64,000 bases of DNA from Diprion similis (Eukaryota; Arthropoda; Insecta; Hymenoptera; Diprionidae). Under the pieces are notes generated by a model. That model made no database searches, was not told the origin of the DNA, and saw only the letters and a program-made list of their open reading frames with translations. The position numbers were made by a program, and so were the translations under genes. Positions 48,101-60,499 of the stretch are shown in pieces. The DNA lies in NCBI RefSeq assembly GCF_021155765.1, contig NC_060106.1, positions 18,316,031-18,380,030 on the forward strand. The letters run 5' to 3'. Every line of letters begins with the position of its first letter. The first letter of the stretch is position 1.

Positions 48101-51100
48101 AAACCGAGAATTAGTCTCTTCCCTTATGTTTTGTTATGTGTTCATATTCTCTTTATTATTTCTTATTCCAATTCCCTACACAACACGGATGTTGTGTAAA
48201 ATGAAGCGTACCTACTCGCGTACAAATACATTTCGTTTAGGTATACTACAAAATCGATTGCAACGGCAGAATGTGATTCGCAGATTTAACCGAGTAAAGG
48301 AACCATATACAGTAGGTCCTGGATAGAAAATCCTGTCATATATTACGTACATTCACGTTTCTATAATTAGTTTTCGATGTGAAATAAAGAAAATCCCCGT
48401 TAAAGCTGTCTCGCATAAGACGAAGAGAAATATATATATACATATGTTTATATATCACCTGTGTTTCGCAGGTATTGGAATGTCGAATTCATTTCGAAGC
48501 ATTCCATCGTTTCATATTTATTCCATCGTTTCATATAAATAAATAGTTTACGCAAACAAAAATATACAAGTGTACACATTACAATATGCATAATGTACAG
48601 ACAAAAATATAACTGACAATAGGATGATTCGTATTTTTCATTCTTCATTATTAAATCACGTATAAATCACTGGATAAAATAAGTGTACACATGACGAAAG
48701 ACTTCTTTTATTCGTTTATTCACATGCAGGGACAATTTTGTCACTTGATTTTATCAATTATATTGAGTACATACGCATAATTTGAAGTTGCAAAGAAATT
48801 TTAGAAAGACAATTTAGAAAACAAAAACAACAAAAAAAAAACCAAGCGATTAATATTAATAGTGCAATATACCAACGCCACTTTAACTTTTGTAGTGTGC
48901 TGTTATGAAATGTAATAAATTAATACCGCTTAATGTACTTATAATTGTTATTGTACATAAACTAGAGATGATACTAATTTAGCGCAACTTAATTTTATAG
49001 TCGATAGGCCACAATTATATGTGCGAAATTTCGAATTTATAGATGATTGATCTGCAAAAGCAAAGCAGTATTGATCTATCGTCAAATTTTTGTATAAAAT
49101 GTAGCTCGAAAAGGTTATAGAATAAAATAAAGAGATGAGTTAACGAAGGTTAATTTTTCAAATTAGTTATTTTGAATGCTACCACCTCTTATGTGTTATC
49201 CCTATCCTATTCCCAATTAATTATGATATACACATGGATTGTTCGTGCATAATATAAACGTATGCATCGATAGTTCAATAATATTCATCATACAGGAATA
49301 ATAGTGATTTGCCTTTTGTACTAGGATTCGTCTATAGCTAGAGGGAAATTTAGAAGAAAAGCAAATAATAAGAAATCATTATTTATTATCATTTTCGTGA
49401 ATATATAAAAGTACATCCATTCCTATGTGACGTACGATCTAACATGCAATATTCAATGTGCCCACCTTTTTTCTAATATACCCTACTTATATACCTGTAA
49501 AGAAAATTGAGAATTCGTCAATAATTAATACTCTACGTCCGATTTTGTGTTTCAGGTTATAGAACATCAAAATAATGGTAACAACGCATTAGATTGCATA
49601 TTTATAAGCTATAAGAATTGTTTTTGGCATGTGCGGTGATAAAACAGCTTCAGTGTATCACAAAACACATTAGTTTTCAAGTTAATTATACTTAATGCCC
49701 GGTCCCAATTCGATAAAAAACGAAAAAAAAAAAAAACTGACCCATTTTTACAATTCTATTTCTAGACTTCCGAGAACTCTGATATAATTCAAAATTCCTT
49801 TCCATTAACTAGCTTACGTGCCACATGAGTATTTATATGTGTACGTATTTATAAATATTCACGTGCACGTATGCCAAGTGGCGATGATGAACGAAGAAAT
49901 GACTATAAAGTTTTGACAGCTCGTTCTTTCTCGATTTCAGATATCATTTGTAGAATATTTTGCATTTATACTTTTCATACTGTAATATTCACTTGTACAT
50001 AATCAAGTACGATTATAGCGTATAACAAACACTTGATTTTCCGAAATAGCAGAATATTCGATGATCATTGTGTTTCGACAAAAATCTTAAGTAAGTTAAA
50101 AAAAAAAAAAAAAAAAAAAAAAACGGAAAAACGGAAAAAGTGAATGAACATATTACGTTCAACTGATTAAACAAAGAATTTGTAATAATTGCTGTATCCA
50201 CCTTGCTGATAACCGTGACATATTTGCTTCATGATAATATACAATAATACACGAATTGCATAACCTATGCGAAACGAATAATTCGCCATAAGGATTTCCC
50301 GAGTTGCCATACTGATTTTTCTGCAATGGTGATTGCAGTGCACCAACGGACATTTGATGTGCGCCGGATGCTTCACGCACGTCCTGGCCGACGCTAGGCT
50401 TCGCGATGAGCTCGCCACTTGTCCGAATTGTCGGATTGAAATCAGCAAAACGTCAGCATCGAGGAATCTTGCCGTTGAAAAAGCAGTGTCTGAACTTCCG
50501 GCCGAATGTCAATACTGCGCCAAGGAATTCCCGAGGAATTCTTTGGAGCGGCACGAGGAAACGATGTGCGAGGAAAGGTAACTCCTCGACGAACTTTCAG
50601 GAAACACCCTTTCACCCCCGCATCAAGCGGAATTAATCGGTTGATCGAACCTTCGATACTCTTGATTTCAAGCGCCTTTTAACGCGGTTCCAGAATATCC
50701 AGCTGCAAGTATAGCCGGATCGGGTGTCCATGGCGGGGTCCAAGCCACGAAGGAGCCGAGCACGAGACCCACTGCGTCCATCCTCATCGTACCGGGGCCG
50801 ACGTCATGGAGGCACTTCGAGACATCGATGCCAGAACCCTCGAGGAACGTCGACTCTACGACAGCGTGTTCGATCTACTGTCCTACGAAAAAATCACATT
50901 TAATGGTTTGTCAATTTCTTTTTTCCAGGGAACGGATTGGAAAAAGTGAAAAGTGGAAAGAGGTGTGCAGTATGATTAGATTCATTTCGAGTTATTATAG
51001 GAAGTAGGCTACTACTTACGTATTGGAATGCAGCGGATCTTTGGAAATAACTACAAAAATCGATTCGCTCGACTTTTTCCATCCCGACCCTCAAAAGACC

Positions 51101-52070
51101 GAAATGAAATACCGAGAGCGAGGAGGGAATTTTTACCAACGGCTTAAAAAAATCAATCGTGTAATTAGAACCATTAGAAATGCAGATGATTCGCATCGTC
51201 ACATTATTTTCCGTTGCTTCAAAGATCTACAAATGAAGCCGTATCGAACCGACGAGTTTGTCCATAAATTGTTTTACGAAACATCGAGATTCACCGCGTT
51301 CAACAACCAATGGGTGGTCAAGGCCAGGATCAACAACAGCCAACGTGATCCTACACAAAGTTCAGAACGTGATATGACCTATCAGGTTTGTCAGCCTACA
51401 TGGTAATCCAGTTAATATTATTCCAGACTTGGATATGACAATCCAGGTCTGACGACTCAGCGCTTAGCTACGAAAAATTTTTCAACTCCTGTTTTCTGTT
51501 TCAAGTTAATACTGAAAACGAAAACAACGTATCCCTTGCCGTTACACTATCTCATCCTCAAAGGACCGTTCGGCGACATGAAAGTACAGCCGAGAATACA
51601 CAGATTTGATTTTACCGAACAGGACAACGAGAGTCCGTATCTACCCTTACCTCTCCCTGATACCGCCGAGTGTAACAGACTTCTAGCTGCAAAAGCTATC
51701 AACTTTCGGTATGTTCACATTCCACGGTAATTCTTCTTCTACGTTTTGCTATTTCATAGTTTCCGATTTTTAGCCAGTGACGTGAGGTATTCCTTTGTGT
51801 AATAATAAAACAAGACCAGTGATTACTGGGAACAATATGGCGGCCGTTGGTCAGCTGATGGCTCTAGCTCACTTGGAGTTTTAAAAAAATATCTCGCATT
51901 GAATGGTATCAAGTTCACCAAGGTTGATTTGTTTCTTTCGATTAACATTGCTGGCGGGATAAAAAAAAATAAAAAATTGCAAATATTCACATGATATGAA
52001 CTATGGCGATACTCACGTGTTTATTGTTGACTTGTTTTCAGACTGATCATGTTTTTGGCATCGAAGTAAC
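44389..52070 (+). CDS. CYHR1: Cysteine and histidine-rich protein 1 homologue (ZTRAF1), 361 aa
   Basis: Six exons: 44389-44631, 50339-50577, 50694-50905, 51225-51385, 51506-51708 and 52043-52070 (TAA). Phases close (362 codons). After an acidic/basic N-terminus ([20 protein letters not shown]) comes a RING-like zinc-binding stretch at residues about 67-117: [32 protein letters not shown]. Next is a TRAF-type zinc finger with [20 protein letters not shown] and [20 protein letters not shown]. The C-terminal half matches the family throughout, including RPYRTD-like [32 protein letters not shown] and [15 protein letters not shown]. Length equals that of the vertebrate protein. The family is conserved across animals and has been reported to bind galectin-3 in mouse; its cellular function is poorly defined. 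Intron 1 is 5.7 kb. Confidence 0.95.
44843..44873. repeat. GACGA pentanucleotide repeat (about six copies)
   Basis: Perfect tandem GACGA units 210 bp downstream of the CYHR1 exon 1 donor. Confidence 0.9.
45121..45155. repeat. CTT microsatellite (about twelve copies)
   Basis: Uninterrupted CTT repeats in CYHR1 intron 1. Confidence 0.9.
50098..50123. repeat. Poly-A tract (26 nt)
   Basis: A26 near the 3' end of CYHR1 intron 1, about 215 bp before exon 2. No retroposed sequence is recognisable upstream of it. Confidence 0.9.
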
Positions 52071-53200
52071 GCCTCACTCGGAGACTTGATCTAACGCTTA
52101 CAGGAGGGCAGGATGTAAGAAGTTAATATAATCCTCACTAGCATGGTTGGCATCACGGCTATATGTATGAATAATAGGTATTCACATATTATTACAAGTA
52201 ATAATACTACGGATTATGATCTATTCGCTGACTGTTGATTGTGTAGAGCGTAGACGAGAGAATTATACACAGATCTTGACGAGCTATATCATGATTATAT
52301 TTATATAAATATCTATACATTATATTCGTATACATATGCATATACATAGAAATATAAATATATATATATCTGAAATTTTATCCATGGTAAGAAATTATTC
52401 TGTCAGTTGCCTAACGCAACTTTGCGTTAAGTAATAGTATTGATAGTTATTTTCTCTTTCTTCTTATTTTTTTTTCTTTTTTATACTCATGGCATTAGCT
52501 TCCGTGGTTTTCTCAAATGACAATACCAGACTTCATACAGTGGAACGTCGGTAAATTATACTTCTCAAATATGTCTCGCCAATCAATTTAATAAATAACT
52601 AAGAAGCTATATTATATTAAGCACCTTAGATATTAAGCATAATGAATTCAGCATGTCGATATTGTAAACCCGTAGATTTAAATAAATTCACTATCAAACT
52701 GCTATGAAAATACTTGAATTGTTATCGTAATTTTTCATTCCAACAGTTTCAGGTAATCGTAAAAATTTAAACAAACTTCTGCCTCCAACCGTTCTAGAGT
52801 ATCCAGGCGTACCCTCAGGTATGTCCAGAACAAATTCAATGTCTCTTTGCAATTTTATATCGATGATCGCAACTTTTTGACAAACATTTTACTTCTGCCC
52901 AGTCTCCAATGTGTAGAGGTGCTATTCGTAGACCTGATGAAAGAAATTTTAAAATGACCATGACGGAATAACTGATGGTGTATCATGAAGTGTTTTAAGA
53001 TCTAGCACATTCCCATTCTCATCAGAAGATAGCCAACTGAAAAAGAAGAAAAGTAAGTGTTTTGATTCTACTGATACGAATCATCACGTTCGATCCTAGA
53101 TAAGTACAAGTTGTCAAACGGTAAATTTCTTTTACAATTCATCCGGTGTTCTGTAATCACTGTTGCGATGGTTATTGCAGTCAAGTTTGGCAGATAACGA
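52071..53200. other. CYHR1 3' UTR and spacer to the laccase array
   Basis: AT-rich sequence with AATAAA at 52590-52595, a plausible polyadenylation site for CYHR1. No gene seen. Confidence 0.45.
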
Positions 53201-53229
53201 CTTCATTCAGGTTAATTAGCCGAGATCAA

Positions 53230-53775
53230 TGGTTGAACTCTCCTCATTTCGAAAAGCTTGGGGCTTCAGGCGAAAGTTCTTCTTGAACCCAAAAAATACT
53301 GTCACTCCAGTGGAGAGGTGTCACTCAAAGTGACAATGGAGCAGCCAAGTTTCTGGATTATCAGTCCGAATAATCGGAGGATCACGTACCCTCTTCTGGG
53401 TACGCTCAAGATATCTTTCAGCGGTGTTCATCGTTTACGGTGTTTTCCATATAGCTCGAATAGCTTAGACCCACATCCATCACGTAAAATGGTAGCCCTG
53501 CAAGTGGAACGGAAGTGATTGTCTCCACTTTCGGAAAAGATATTTACGAAACTCTTACGATTAGAGATTAATGGGGTCTTGTACTAACATTACCTGGAAA
53601 TCCGCATCTAAAATTCGATTCTCTGATCGGACACTGCGTTACGTTAGGAACTCCGTCTGTCCACTGACCCTTCCTTTGAAGAAGTCCATGCCAATGGATT
53701 GTAGTTTTCGTACCACTCACTTTATTTTCCACGTAGACTTTGATCAGTTTTTTTCTGTTATCTCACAAAAAATGT
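53230..53775 (-). pseudogene. Laccase-like multicopper oxidase pseudogene, internal exons lost
   Basis: Two blocks match exons of the intact oxidase at 55470-58300. The block at about 53590-53770 corresponds to its exon 3: on the minus strand it keeps the copper motif IHWHG, GQWTDGVPNVTQCP and even a GT donor at the same place. The block at about 53235-53515 corresponds to exon 8: it keeps TDNPETWLLHCHFE, but the next codon, Trp in the intact gene, is TGA, and at least two frameshifts separate it from the preceding FYVMDV and LKDILSVP parts. The HLHG motif is altered to HLQG. Only about 80 bp separate the two blocks, so the region equivalent to exons 4-7 is deleted. Order and strand agree with a tandem duplicate of the neighbouring gene. 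It cannot encode an active oxidase. Confidence 0.85.
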
Positions 53776-53779
53776 CAAA

Positions 53780-55050
53780 ATTTTTTAAAAGAAACTAGCA
53801 AGACTTCCCAGTTTTTCTTCAGGCGAATTGGCATATGTTGTTTCCAAAAGTAATGATTTCTGAATACCCGTGATGAAAATAATTATTTTAAGACGAATGT
53901 TGAACTTAGTTGATAGAAAAACAAAGAGAAGATTCAATTTCACCTTAACGCATTAGAAATAGAACAATAAGAATATACGTATACGTATAAAATTGAATGT
54001 ATCGTTTGATACTTTTGCATTTGACATGTAACAGAAGGACGTCAAGTTTAATTGGAACAAAGTTCTAAGTGTGCTGAATGGAGCGTAAAAATTTGTTTAT
54101 TTACCTGAATTTACATACGTATGCTCTTTTCAATGAATTCGTTTTTTATTGACTATTCTTACCAATCAAAGTTTAAAAAATTATAGAAGTGGTAAAAAGA
54201 GGCAAAAAAATTTAATGAAAATGTAACAGAATTTGTTATTCATTCGCTCTAATAACATATTTACATTTTTTTCGTTGGAAAATATGCATGCGCAAAATAA
54301 ATTTTCCCAAACACAATATTCGACTCACAGTAATGACGATAGTGATGACGATAGTGATGAGGATTAAGCCAACGTTTTTATTGCTAATTTTTCAGGCAAT
54401 ACATTTTAATATAATTTTTGTCTTTATTTCGGTTTGTAATTATCTTGTTTTGATCCAGCACTGAGCGGTCATTATCTTCAATTCTGTTGCAACATATTCG
54501 ATCTGTCGTCTGGTACTTCAGAATGCTACTGTCCGTGTGGTTTTTTCTTTGCTTCGACACTACTCACCTTATCAAAGTTAGGAGCAGTTGAACTTCGAAT
54601 TTTTGGCTGGTCAATTACGTATTTATTCGGATGAACCTACTGATCAAAATAATATTTCTCACAAAATACTTGAATTTTTATTTCTACATTGCAGTCAAAA
54701 TTTCCTCACCCATCTTTTATCTACCATTCTTGTGATTAAATTATTTATTGCACCGATTTTAACTTATGTGAACTTGGCACCCGATTTTGGATAAAAAAAA
54801 ATCGGAAACCAATATCGATTGTACTTCGTTTGTATCTTGGCCCAAAAAAGAGAAAAGTCGGTGTTTGACGTTTAGAAAATCTAACATTTGAAATATTTTT
54901 ACTCGTTTCAAAACTTGTATTGTGTTAACTAGGTTACGTCACAATCTATCTTCTTTTTTATTATACTGAATAGCTATGGTAATAAAATAATCTGAGTATG
55001 GTTATGTCAAAGTACGATTGTTACACTTATAGCTAATAATTATAAGACCA
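53780..55050. other. Spacer between laccase pseudogene and iterated-motif block
   Basis: AT-rich, with no supportable gene. A TTTATT (AATAAA on the minus strand) near 54957 might serve the laccase gene as a distal polyadenylation signal, about 510 nt past its stop. Confidence 0.3.
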
Positions 55051-55060
55051 CATAACTCTC

Positions 55061-55400
55061 TTTGGGTCAAGGTACAAACGTAAAGAAAGATAGTACAAAC
55101 GGGTACAAACGATTCTGAAGCGATCCCTGTTGGCAGAATTCGATTACCTTCGAAAACATAAAAGTTAGCTTTTCTAACAATAAAAAACCGAAGGTGTCTG
55201 TCTATTTTTGGATCAAGGGACAGACGGACGAAAGGTGATACAAATGGGTACAAACGATTCTGAAACAGCTCCCGTACGAAAAAACGAAATTTTTAAAAGT
55301 GTGGTGCGCGTCATTTTTTGAAAACGCCATATTTTTTTTTCTATTCGAAGTACAAACGAAAAAAAGTGGTACAAACGAGTATAAATAAAGTGCAATCCAT
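55061..55400. repeat. Imperfect tandem repeat with iterated GTACAAACG motifs
   Basis: GTACAAACG occurs exactly six times (starting at 55072, 55093, 55103, 55248, 55350 and 55369), and a variant ATACAAATG lies at 55238. The block around 55065-55135 (TCAAGGTACAAACG, then GGTACAAACGATTCTGAA) recurs about 145 bp later at 55211-55280, and a shorter third unit starts near 55345. This is a short tandem array of degenerate units of about 145 bp, 70 bp past the laccase stop codon. Confidence 0.75.
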
Positions 55401-55469
55401 ATTAATTTACAAAAATTTTTCATTCGCAAGTCGGATACCAAGTTCGCATAGGTCCGATTTTATCTATCT

Positions 55470-58300
55470 TCATTCGTTACTTATACGTACTACAGCTGTG
55501 GTGCGTTCTTCCAACGGATCAAAATTGCCGCATTTCGGAAAGCCTGGAGGCGCTGAAGGAATCGTTCCCTCGACTCTGAAGACCATCGTCATGCCCACGG
55601 CCATATGCCATTCAAAGTGACAATGCATCAACCAAGATCCAGGATTGTCAGCTTTGAATTGCACGATGGCCATTCCACCGCTGGGCACGCTTATGGTGTC
55701 TTTTAGTGGTGGCATAGTGTTATTCGTCGACGAAGCTTTGTCGGAATTTTCCAACTCCCATACACTGACATATTCTTTCGCTTCACTTACAGTATACATT
55801 TGGTGTCTCGTCAAGTTTTGTTGCATATGTACCACGTAGAAAGAAAAGCCGTGCAAATGTATCGGATGATTGAGACCAGCGATTTCTGAAGAACACGAGA
55901 AGGAGGAATGTGATTAGTGATGAGTGTGGTCGATGCCCGAGTGATGCTACGTTACATAACGAGGTCAGACGACCCGCTGGAACATTTTGGTTTCAGTGAG
56001 TCTAACTCACCGGCGTTGTCGATAAGAATCAGCTGAATGATGCCATTCTCTGGCAGAACTATAACTTGGGTACATTCGCAGTAAGGAGTGGACGTGGCAT
56101 TATCATCGTTCCCCAGACATTTGGCTGGCAAGTTGTCTTGGTTGCAGTAGCTGTTTTGAGACCTGGAAGAATTGTACGACGATAGAATTGGACTGTCCGG
56201 AAAATTGAAAGATATGTTGTTCATCCATGCCGATTGAATGCCGCCACCTCCGAGATCTGAATAATATAATTTCTATAGTTTTTTTCTACGAATGCGAATA
56301 AATTATTTCTCTCAAATATGAACTTCAAGCTTCTCACTCATGAATGAATGGTAAATTTCATCTTCGTGGAACGTATCGACGTCAAATTGATGAAAACCAA
56401 ACGGGATGAACAACCTGACGTCTGGCTTTGTCATCAAAATCCTTTTAACTTCATCGGCATCATCGTATCCGATGGATATTAGATCAGTGATGCAAAGGCG
56501 GCTTGCATCTTGCCCACATGTTGTGTTTGGTTCATTAAGGACTATCCCCGTCGGCAAAGGATTCGTTATGGTTGGTCGACTCCGCGTCGGCAGAATTCCT
56601 GCAATTTTATAGTAAAACGTGAAGCATATTGAGGTTTCACTATCTAGCGCAGATCAAGTATCTGTCGCAGTAACGATCAATATAATGCTAGGCGTAATTA
56701 TGATTAGTAAAAACTAAAGTCGGACAAGCTGTTACCTAATTCATCGCCACTTGTGCCATACGAGAGAACGCCGTACTGATATATTTCATCAGCTGCGCAT
56801 GTCCCTAAAGCGCGAACGTGTATCCAGAACGCATCTTGTGCCGTGACGTTTACAGATGGTACTGGGACAAAGTCGAATCGTTCACCAGGATAGTGTACGA
56901 TGGAATCGACTGTGCGCGGTTCAATCGGCATGCCGTCGGTGGCTATCAATGTTAAAGAGTGATTTTGTATCTGAAGTATAACCGGGCAGACGTGATTGTT
57001 GGCGTTGATGATGCGAAACCTTCAAAAGGAGGGAGTTATGCGTAGGGTATTGCCCATTGAGAATAAGGATGGCAGTTACGATGGGACTTTGTGTACCTGT
57101 ATCGCAAGTCCTTCTGGACATGAAAAGTTGCCAAAGGAAATGAAACGTTGACGGGGTCTGAGTCCGTCCCGGCGTCATAGTATCTTCCGAATCCGTTGAG
57201 TAAAATAGTGGTAGGTCTGACGCCTGGCTGTCTGCTCGGCAGACCGGGAAGAAACATTTCTGCGTTTTCGTGCATCCAATCAGAAAACACTATTGTGTGA
57301 TTCACATAATCATAGTCGTAGAGGTCTTCCGACCAGGGCTCTTCGGATTTTATTGCATGGACAACTAACGCACCATAAATCCCGTTGGTTCTTTGTGTGC
57401 CTGAGTGGCTGTGATAGAAATACGTGCCTGCCTCCTGCCAAATAAAGACGTAGGTTTCACTTAATAGCGATCACGCCGTAGAGTTTACACATCCACACCT
57501 CCGAGGGAAAAAAATTTTAATGTCTCGTACTGACCTCTGCTGGAAATATGTATCTGAAACTCTCGCCTCCGAAGGGACACTGGGTTACATAAGGAACCCC
57601 GTCCATCCACTGACTGTGCTTTTGCCGAAAGCCGTGCCAGTGGATGGTGACTTCTTCGCCGGCCATTTGGTTTTTTACGTTGACTACGATCAGATCATTT
57701 TTGCAGACGTTGATCGGGGCTCCGGGGAGTTGGCGGTTGATGGACATCAACCCTCGCTGAATTCCATCAGCTGGAATACACTGCGGTCGGTAACAATCCT
57801 CCAGAACACCATCAGAACAATTCCCGCAGGCTCTGCAGTCGTACAAATAAGTAATAATAAGCAGGCTATTATGACGGTGAATCGTGATCGAAACGGTACG
57901 AGCTTGTTTCCTTTGACCAAAGTGCGAATGTTCGATATGTGTAAGGCTGCTTACGTCCCCATTGCTGCGTAGAACTCCAAAGTGAATGTGAAAAGACACA
58001 CTCGCGGTAATTCCCCGGCAACGCAGGTGCGGACACAATCCGTTTCAGTGTATTTTACCACACCTAGTTCGATCAGCTCGGTCCATGGTGAAGTACGACT
58101 GTAGTTTTCTGGTAATTCTGTGGACAAGAAAGTTTTTTGTACTCATATTATGGTTTTTGGACTAAAAAAGTCAGTTGTCAAAGTTTTCTTGCGCAATTAT
58201 TTTGATTTCACTTCTTTGTCTCACCGATTATTTTGCCTTGGACAGATACGGCGATTATCAACGCTGCGATTAAAACCAAAGTCCTATTGTAGACACGCAT
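55470..58300 (-). CDS. Laccase-like multicopper oxidase, secreted, 693 aa
   Basis: Eight minus-strand exons in transcript order: 58300-58225, 58117-57955, 57832-57535, 57434-57097, 57019-56736, 56598-56338, 56256-56011 and 55885-55470 (TGA). Phases close (694 codons). Residues 1-22 (MRVYNRTLVLIAALIIAVSV, QG) are a signal peptide. A cysteine-rich N-terminal stretch follows (CVRTCVAGELPRVC, ACGNCSDGVLEDC), typical of insect laccases. All four copper-ligand motifs are intact: HWHG at residues 144-147, HSH at 187-189, HPIHLHG at 562-568 and HCHFEWHMAVGM at 643-654. The type 1 axial position is Met654, as in insect laccases. Such enzymes oxidise phenols with reduction of oxygen to water, and serve in cuticle tanning, melanisation or metabolism of diet phenolics or metals. 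The cuticle laccase 2 is more conserved, so this is more likely another paralogue, but I cannot assign it. The protein is extracellular. Confidence 0.93.
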
Positions 58301-58378
58301 TTTCAGTGTTCCGTCTTGTTCGCTGGGGGTAGCTGTTACAATTAACTCGTACGCAGGAAGCCCACCCAGTGGTGTGCG

Positions 58379-58386
58379 CTTTTATA
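58379..58386 (-). promoter_or_regulatory. TATA box of the laccase-like gene
   Basis: TATAAAAG on the minus strand, 79-86 nt upstream of ATG 58300, which would give a 5' UTR of about 50 nt. A TATA promoter with a short UTR fits a tissue- or stage-restricted gene. Confidence 0.55.
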
Positions 58387-58399
58387 CATACCTGTATAT

Positions 58400-60220
58400 G
58401 CCTCTTGAGCATACATATAGATAGTGTCTCTTTACGCAGTTGCAGAAAGTCTGTCTTAAAGCAAAAACTGTCATTCTGCAAAATTTATGTGCTTACAGAA
58501 CTGAAGAAGTTGACGTCTAAGATAAGACCATGTAAAGCGACAGGGGAAGAATAAATAATTTTTTTGAATTTTTTCGTTGAAATAAACGTGTCGATGAATA
58601 CAATTTAAAATACATCATTCCATTCCACTTGTATGTCTATTGGAAAATGCATTTGTTATAAAAAAATTCAATCTTCTAGGAGATTGGAATATCGCGATGT
58701 GCTGCTCTACGAACAGCTCTGCGAAAGAATGAAAATTTTCCCTCGCTAAAGTCATTGGAAACAAAACAAATTGAATTCCGAAAGCATTATAATGTGCAGC
58801 TTTGCTTCCACGTATTGAATTTGCAGTTGATTTTTTCAATCATTTTGTTAGTTGATAGATAAGCTCAAGACCTCCTAATTTCACTTTGAAAAACAATCTC
58901 GTCTTTTTCGAAAGTTTGACGCTTTCCCCCAAAAAAAAGAACATTAGGAACATTCATAATGATATCAATCGAAACGTTTCATGAAAGTTGTGAAATAAGG
59001 GTAGAAATGCTTTTATTTTGAATAAATCTTCAACATATATAAAATAACACTTAAATATATTTTAAATACGTATTTCTGAAGCTTGACTGAACTAAAAGAT
59101 ATTCGATGAAACAAGTCAATCACTCAAGTACTCTGGAATATTAGTTAATTGCACTAATTTGAGTGAAAATTTTGTTCAATTTCGTCGTTGAAAAATTATC
59201 AACAGTTTCACTTCAAATTCAAATTCAAATGGACAAGTGATGTAGGTATGTGAATACGTGGCATAGAACATAAGTTGACCTGTAACGGTACACGTCACGT
59301 TTCGTTCAATCAAAATTTCGAATGAGTTTGTTTTAGTACATTTGTGTACCTACATCGTGCCTTTTTCAGCAAATTCACTTATTGTTAGTCTGAAAATTCA
59401 TGACAACTGGAATATGACATATTGAAGGTGAAGATCATTTTGTCAACTGGAATCGCAGATCAGAAATAAGTGCTTTGCGCTATAAATTATCCACTTTGAG
59501 AGGTTCGAAAATGTCATGTTGGCTATGGTGCATTCCCTACCAAATTACCATGATGATTTTAAATTTGTTAATTTTTTTTCAAATTTCATTATTCGTGCCT
59601 ACTCTTTCAAACAACATTCTGGAACATTTTTTAACTTGCATATCAGCATAATCTTACTGTCCTATGAATGATAAACAAATTCTGAACTGTAGACTGTTCG
59701 ATTACAAAACTCCAATTCCGCGTATTTTTATGCATCTAATGCATTTCCTGCAACTCAGAATCCAGCAATATTGTTGAATTCAATCACAACATTAAGCGAC
59801 ATTGAAGGTGTTTTATCTTTTTCAAATTCTTCTACCTTAATAGTGCTATACCAAAAATTTCCGTTGTAGCACAAGTCTCGTTCAATCTTGGAGTTGTTTT
59901 ATCAGCTGAAAAAGTTTACCGTGGATAAAAGCGTTTTGTGATATATTACGAATAATGACAGGTTCGAAACGAGCGTGTCGTGAATAATGTTTGATGATAT
60001 TATGTCACCTTGATTTTCCGTGACACCTTCAGACCATTACATCAAACAATGTATCCGTCCCAATATTTGAGTGAAGGCCAATTGGAGCCAAATAGAAGCC
60101 CCCAATTCAGCTTTTAGAGGTGATCGAGTTTTTATGAATATATAAGTAGGTTGGGATACATGGTGCTCCATGACATAAATGTTCGACGAGAACGGGGTGC
60201 AGAGAAAATAGTTACACCAG
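58400..60220. other. Spacer within the laccase array
   Basis: No supportable gene. AT-rich, with short random open frames. I found no further oxidase motifs in this stretch by eye. Confidence 0.35.
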
Positions 60221-60224
60221 ATGC

Positions 60225-60480
60225 AAACACACAACGGTGACGACCGGTTGTAGTCTTCCGGTAATTCTGCGAATTTTTACAAAAACTTTGTAACATCTAC
60301 GGTTTCATTCGAAAGTCAATCGTTTCATGGTAAAATTATTGTTTTGAGTATTTGGGTAAAGTGGGCAAGTGTTCATCAAATTCCTCAATTCTTTCACTTA
60401 TCAATAATTTTTCCAAAAGACTGCGAGGCCGGGATTATCAAAGCTACGAACAAAAGCAAATTCCGGCTGTAGCAACACAT
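60225..60480 (-). pseudogene. Remnant of a second laccase 5' end (signal-peptide exon and start of exon 2)
   Basis: On the minus strand, ATG at 60480 opens MCCYSRNLLLFVALIIPASQ, which aligns with the start of the intact oxidase (MRVYNRTLVLIAALIIAVSV) including the following GKII. A matching intron then leads to a GCAG acceptor and AATTACCGGAAGACTACAAC at 60266-60247, matching the start of oxidase exon 2 (ELPENYSR against ELPEDYNR). Four extra bases at the exon 1 donor (ATAA before GTGAAAG) put the two parts out of frame. The exon 2 match is lost after about 12 codons, and no cysteine-rich or copper-binding part follows. It is a truncated duplicate. Confidence 0.65.
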
Positions 60481-60499
60481 TTTGTATTTTGAACTCAGT

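Larger units (their letters stand above)
44632..50338 (+). other. First intron of CYHR1 homologue
   Basis: A 5.7-kb intron with GT-AG ends, no supportable exon, and several simple repeats (pentamer at 44843, CTT at 45121, poly-A at 50098). Many short TATA-rich stretches are present. Open frames are driven by homopolymers. Confidence 0.6.
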
